A program made the translations under genes and the position numbers. Positions 60,522 through 64,000 of a DNA stretch of 64,000 nucleotides are shown here, in pieces. The notes under the pieces were generated by a model. That model was not told the DNA's origin, made no database searches, and saw only the letters and a program-made list of their open reading frames with translations. This DNA is from JBBDWK01 sp040902885 (GTDB lineage: Bacteria; Acidobacteriota; Terriglobia; Bryobacterales; Bryobacteraceae), in NCBI GenBank assembly GCA_040902885.1, contig JBBDWK010000065.1, positions 47,613 through 111,612 on the forward strand, given 5' to 3'. The stretch's first letter is position 1, and each line of letters begins with the position of its first letter.

Positions 60522-61931
60522 GTGATTCCGGTAAAGTGGCTCCTGCCGTTAGTGATGAGCACAGTCGCGCTGGCGGGCGACTGGCCGCGCTTTCGCGGGC
60601 CCAACGGATCGGGCGTCGCCGAAACCCGGAACCTTCCCGCCCGGTTCGGCCCCGGGCAAAACGTGATCTGGAAGACTGCTCTGCCTCCCGGGCACTCCTC
60701 GCCCGTCGTCACGGGGGAACGGGTCTTCCTCACCGCCTTCGAGGGCGACAAGCTTCTGACGTATTGCCTGAGCCGCGCAAACGGACGCGTGCTGTGGCGG
60801 AGCGACGCGTCGCGCGCCCGCGCCGAGCGGCTGGACAAGCGCAACAATCCAGCCTCGCCCACTCCCGTGACCGATGGCCGGAACGTCTACGTCTTCTTTC
60901 CGGACTTCGGGCTGCTCTCCTACGACGGCAGCGGCGTTGAGCGCTGGCGTGTGCCGCTTGGGCCATTCAACAACCTGTACGGCATGGGGGCTTCGCCGAT
61001 TCTGGCCGATGGGAATGTCGTCCTGGTCTGCGACCAGACCAGCGGCTCCTACATCGCCGCCTTTGGGGCGGCCGATGGAAAGCTTCTGTGGAAGACGGCC
61101 CGGCCGGAAGCCTTGAGCGGACATTCGACACCCATCCTCTACCGCCCGCGCGAAGGCGAACCAGCGCAGATCCTGGCGCCCGGCTCATTCCGCATGGACG
61201 CCTATTCGGCTCAGACCGGCGAAAGCGTCTGGTGGGTGAACGGCCTCGCCTCCGAGATGAAGTCGGTGCCTTCCATGGACGCCGATACGGTATACGTGAG
61301 CGGCTTCAACACGCCCGAAAACGACCCCGGCAGGCAGATCGCGATTCCCGCCTTCGACGATCTTCTCGCCCGGAACGACGCCGACAGGAACGGCCGCATC
61401 TCAAAGCAGGAAGCGCCGGACCAGCGCACTCGCAGCTACTTCTCATTTCTGGATCTGGATCACGATGGCTTCCTCGATGTCGGCGAGTGGAAGCTCTATC
61501 AGGCGGTGATGGGCGCCGAGAACGGCTTGCGGGCCATACGGCTGGGAGGCCGCGGCGATACCACCACAGCCAGCCTGCGGTGGAAGTATCAACGTTCGGT
61601 GCCGCAACTGCCTTCCACTCTGCTCTATCGAGGCGTGCTCTATATGCTGAATGACAGCGGCATTTTGACCACTCTCAATCCGAAGAACGGCATCGTCTTG
61701 AAGCGGGAGCGGCTGCGCGCCGCCGGGCCGTATTACGCATCGCCCGTAGCCGCGGATGGCAAAGTGGTCTTCGTGAGCGCAAGCGGCGCCGTAACGGTGC
61801 TCCATGCGGGCGGCCAGCAGGAACCGTTCGCGGCGAGCGAGCTCGACGACGAATGTTATGCCACGCCCGCCATCGCCGATGGCCGCATCTATATCCGAAC
61901 CAGAAGTGCGCTCTATTGTTTCGGCAAATAA
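60522..61931 (+). CDS. PQQ-type beta-propeller secreted protein with two EF-hands
   Basis: A 469-residue exported protein. Signal peptide 1-17 (ending VALA) is followed by GDWPRFRGPNGSGVAETRNLP, the usual N-terminus of outer-membrane PQQ-repeat propellers, and by repeats such as LLSYDGSGVERWRVPLG. Between about residues 280 and 330 two EF-hand loops are inserted, NDADRNGRISKQE and DLDHDGFLDVGE, which may bind calcium. It is not a classical PQQ dehydrogenase because the catalytic and cofactor residues are not evident. The GTG start follows TAAGTT by 6 nt and stands 22 bp from the divergent gene start. Confidence 0.88.
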   Translation: MIPVKWLLPLVMSTVALAGDWPRFRGPNGSGVAETRNLPARFGPGQNVIWKTALPPGHSSPVVTGERVFLTAFEGDKLLTYCLSRANGRVLWRSDASRARAERLDKRNNPASPTPVTDGRNVYVFFPDFGLLSYDGSGVERWRVPLGPFNNLYGMGASPILADGNVVLVCDQTSGSYIAAFGAADGKLLWKTARPEALSGHSTPILYRPREGEPAQILAPGSFRMDAYSAQTGESVWWVNGLASEMKSVPSMDADTVYVSGFNTPENDPGRQIAIPAFDDLLARNDADRNGRISKQEAPDQRTRSYFSFLDLDHDGFLDVGEWKLYQAVMGAENGLRAIRLGGRGDTTTASLRWKYQRSVPQLPSTLLYRGVLYMLNDSGILTTLNPKNGIVLKRERLRAAGPYYASPVAADGKVVFVSASGAVTVLHAGGQQEPFAASELDDECYATPAIADGRIYIRTRSALYCFGK

Positions 61932-61998
61932 TTCTTCTTGCACCGTAATCTAAATTACATGCTAGACTGAGGGGCTTGATTCCAAAAAAGGGAGAAAC

Positions 61999-62649
61999 AT
62001 GACCCTTTCGATTCAGTTCCTCATATATTTAACGCCCCTCGCGTTAGCCGCAACCATTGTGCTCGCGGAGACGTCTCAAAACGATTCTGTGTTGGCCGTC
62101 TTCGTCGACTTCGACCGTCCCCCATACGAGGGCGCGGTCGTGCACATGAAGAAGGAGGCGGCGCGCCTGATGAAAGCTGCCGACGTGCGCATCGAATGGA
62201 GAGCATTGAAGGAAGCTCAAGGACGGGAGAGGTTCGACCACGTCGCGGTGATCCGCTTCCGGGGAAGCTGCCGCATGGAACCGCTGCGGTCGGAGACTGG
62301 AACGAGTTCTCAAGACGCCGGGCTGGGGGCGACCGAGGTAGAAGATGGAAAGGTGCTGCCATTCGGTGACGTGAACTGCGACCTGGTGCGCGATCATCTT
62401 ACCTCCGACGAGTTCACCCTGAAGCTTCATCCGATGCACTGGGAGTACGGCCGCGCGCTGGGATATGTGGTGGCGCATGAGTTGTATCACATGCTCACCC
62501 GCAAGACGGCGCACGACTCCGACGGCGTGAGCAAGGCCTCCCATACACCGGCCGACTGGAGATCGCCCAGCTTCCGTTTTGACAGCGGCGCTTCGCGCGC
62601 CTTGCAGGAATCGCTCCAGCATTCCCTGTTGCCGTCGCGCTCCCGTTGA
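61999..62649 (+). CDS. Secreted putative metalloprotease, HExxH-x7-H
   Basis: A 216-residue exported protein. Signal peptide 1-23 is followed by a domain with the zinc motif H160-E161-x-x-H164 and a third His H172 (AHELYHMLTRKTAHDSDG). The spacing, HExxH plus seven residues and then His, differs from the usual metzincin spacing (HExxHxxGxxH), so it looks like a separate small family. GGGAG precedes the ATG. A palindrome GTAATctaaATTAC (61945-61958) lies upstream. The substrate is unknown. Confidence 0.75.
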   Translation: MTLSIQFLIYLTPLALAATIVLAETSQNDSVLAVFVDFDRPPYEGAVVHMKKEAARLMKAADVRIEWRALKEAQGRERFDHVAVIRFRGSCRMEPLRSETGTSSQDAGLGATEVEDGKVLPFGDVNCDLVRDHLTSDEFTLKLHPMHWEYGRALGYVVAHELYHMLTRKTAHDSDGVSKASHTPADWRSPSFRFDSGASRALQESLQHSLLPSRSR

Positions 62650-62670
62650 TCCTGAGAGATAATCGGCTCG

Positions 62671-63915
62671 ATGATTACGAGAATTCTCCCGCTGCTTCTT
62701 TTGGCCTGGTCGCTTGGCGCACAGACTGCGTACGATTTACTTCTCAAAGGCGGCCACGTCATCGACCCTAAAAACGAATTGAACGCTCTCCTGGACGTGG
62801 CGATCTCGGATGGCAAGATCGCTCGCGTGGCGGCGAATATACTGGCGGCGCAGGCCAAAAGAACGGTCAATGTCGCGGGTCTGACAGTCACGCCGGGCTT
62901 AATCGACATCCACGTCCATGTGTATCCGCGCCCGGAGAACCCCGCTGTTTCGCGCGACAGTAATGTGCAGGCCGATGCGCATACGTTCCGCAGCGGCGTG
63001 ACCACGGTTGTGGACGCCGGCACATCCGGCTGGCGCAACTTCCCGGATTTCAAATCCCGCGTCATCGACAAAGCGCGGACTCGTGTACTGGTGCTGCTCA
63101 ACATCGCCGGCGCCGGGATGGGTACCGGCAAGGAGGACGACCTGGCGGAACTCGATGCCGCGGCGGCTGCCAAGGTGGCCAAAGCTCATCGCGACGTAGT
63201 CGTCGGATTCAAGTCCGCCCACTTTGGCGGACCCGGCTGGGAATCGATCGAAGCCGCGGTGAAGGCGGGGAACGAGGCCAACGTTCCGGTGATGGTCGAC
63301 TTCGGCTACATGAATGAAATCCGCAATCTGCCGACGCTGCTGCTCGATAAGCTCAGGGCCGGCGATATCTACACTCACTGCTACTCGGGGCACCGTGAGG
63401 AGTTGCTTGCGAACGGCAAGATCAATCCGGCCATGTTCACCGGACGCAAGCGGGGGATCATATTCGATGTAGGATTCGGCGCGGGCAGCTTCTACTGGTA
63501 TGTCGCCGTGCCGGCCTTAGAGCAGGGCTTTCCTCCCGACTCCATTTCCACCGACCTGCACACTGGCAGCATGAATGCGGGAATGAAGACCATGACGAAC
63601 TCCATGTCGTCGATCCTGAATTTGGGCTCACCGCTGGACCGGGTGATTCAAATGTCCACATGGAATCCGGCGAAGCAGATCAAGCGCCCGGAACTCGGCA
63701 ATCTGGATGTGGGCGCGGAAGCCGACATTGCGGTCCTGCGCGTGGACAAGGGCAGCTTCGGATTCGTCGATTCGGCGGGCGCGGTGAACTCCGGGAATCA
63801 GAGGATTGTCGCTGAGTTGACGCTGCGCAAAGGCCTTGTGGTCTGGGATCTGAACGGCCGCGCCTCCGAGACCTGGAAAACGTTCAAGTACGACAGAAAA
63901 AAGTGGACGCGTTAG
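62671..63915 (+). CDS. Metal-dependent amidohydrolase / deacetylase family protein
   Basis: A 414-residue exported enzyme of the amidohydrolase superfamily. Signal peptide 1-17 is followed by the barrel with H81 and H83 (GLIDIHVHVYP), the region of a carboxylated lysine (VVGFKSAHFG), metal histidine segment IYTHCYSGH and the catalytic Asp in ISTDLHTGS. It resembles dihydroorotase-like enzymes annotated as amidohydrolase/deacetylase, which act on small amides or N-acetylated amino acids. GATAAT ends 7 nt before the ATG. Confidence 0.9.
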   Translation: MITRILPLLLLAWSLGAQTAYDLLLKGGHVIDPKNELNALLDVAISDGKIARVAANILAAQAKRTVNVAGLTVTPGLIDIHVHVYPRPENPAVSRDSNVQADAHTFRSGVTTVVDAGTSGWRNFPDFKSRVIDKARTRVLVLLNIAGAGMGTGKEDDLAELDAAAAAKVAKAHRDVVVGFKSAHFGGPGWESIEAAVKAGNEANVPVMVDFGYMNEIRNLPTLLLDKLRAGDIYTHCYSGHREELLANGKINPAMFTGRKRGIIFDVGFGAGSFYWYVAVPALEQGFPPDSISTDLHTGSMNAGMKTMTNSMSSILNLGSPLDRVIQMSTWNPAKQIKRPELGNLDVGAEADIAVLRVDKGSFGFVDSAGAVNSGNQRIVAELTLRKGLVVWDLNGRASETWKTFKYDRKKWTR

Positions 63916-63923
63916 CAAAGTGA

Positions 63924-63941
63924 AAGGGACTGAAGTCCCTT
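63924..63941. repeat. Short palindrome after the amidohydrolase gene
   Basis: AAGGGACT and AGTCCCTT pair around a 2-nt loop, followed by GGCTGAAGCC. This type of intergenic palindrome is common in Solibacter-like genomes. The 85 bp after the gene stop otherwise show no gene before the window ends. Confidence 0.6.
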
Positions 63942-64000
63942 GGCCGGCTGAAGCCCAATGCCACTTAGTTTTGGGTAGGGGTCCGGGCAACTAAAACATA

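Noticed and set aside
61945..61958. Palindrome GTAATctaaATTAC before the HExxH gene
   Set aside because: Arms of only 5 bp and AT-rich; too short to claim an operator without other copies.

Overview
The window looks like chromosomal DNA of an acidobacterium of the Solibacter/Bryobacter type (Bryobacterales). This is inferred from gene families: a giant duplicated ABC permease next to a PadR regulator, an Oar-like TonB receptor with a carboxypeptidase-regulatory N-terminus, several planctomycete/acidobacterial secreted families (DUF1592/DUF1552, DUF1549/DUF1501), CRTAC1/ASPIC proteins and high GC. It is a scaffold, not finished sequence: 100 Ns at 55588-55687 interrupt one gene. I see no tRNA, rRNA, CRISPR array, insertion sequence or prophage.

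Layout. 1-1544 (minus): start of a flagellar basal-body operon, flgB-flgC-fliE-fliF, with fliF cut by the window edge. 1678-13184 (plus): a long potassium operon. A short KdpD-like kinase and KdpE are followed by a 27-residue membrane microprotein, KdpF, KdpA, KdpB, KdpC, an outer-membrane porin and two separate copies of the KdpD N-terminal (ATP-binding plus Usp) module. A DPS-like thioferritin and a plant-type 2Fe-2S ferredoxin come next. 13243-16206: an LptC-LptA fusion and LptB for lipopolysaccharide export. 16257-19534: a DUF1592/DUF1552 pair. 19623-22778: desaturase, histidine ammonia-lyase and a secreted protein. 22868-22956: a possible small RNA with a strong terminator. 23059-28414: a quinone-oxidoreductase-like gene of unusual base composition, then a minus-strand trio (M14 peptidase, 2-hydroxyacid dehydrogenase, HpcH/HpaI aldolase).

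28465-34991 holds a small acidic protein, greA, a DinB-like protein, acpS, nikR and a tightly packed carbonic anhydrase / SulP transporter / universal stress protein / DUF2490 operon that looks like a bicarbonate module. 35053-41309 has a CRTAC1 protein divergent from a DUF1549-DUF1501-SUMF1 operon. 41457-44515 is a PadR-controlled permease with a clear operator. 44628-53423 carries galactonate-dehydratase-like, ceramidase-like, TonB receptor, membrane-anchored JAMM, GAF and YCF48-like genes. 53424-54184 has no convincing gene. It holds what may be a roughly 600-nucleotide structured RNA: its ends pair over 13 bp, a promoter-like sequence precedes it and seven Ts follow it. 54185-63915 has an M1 aminopeptidase broken by the gap, a GH63-like glucosidase, GNAT, EamA-like, NAD(P)-binding, PQQ-propeller/EF-hand, HExxH and amidohydrolase genes.

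Several genes without a Shine-Dalgarno sequence have a -10-like hexamer exactly 6 nt before the start codon, which suggests leaderless transcripts. The same palindrome with a 13-nt loop occurs twice (3922-3986 and 41337-41393).
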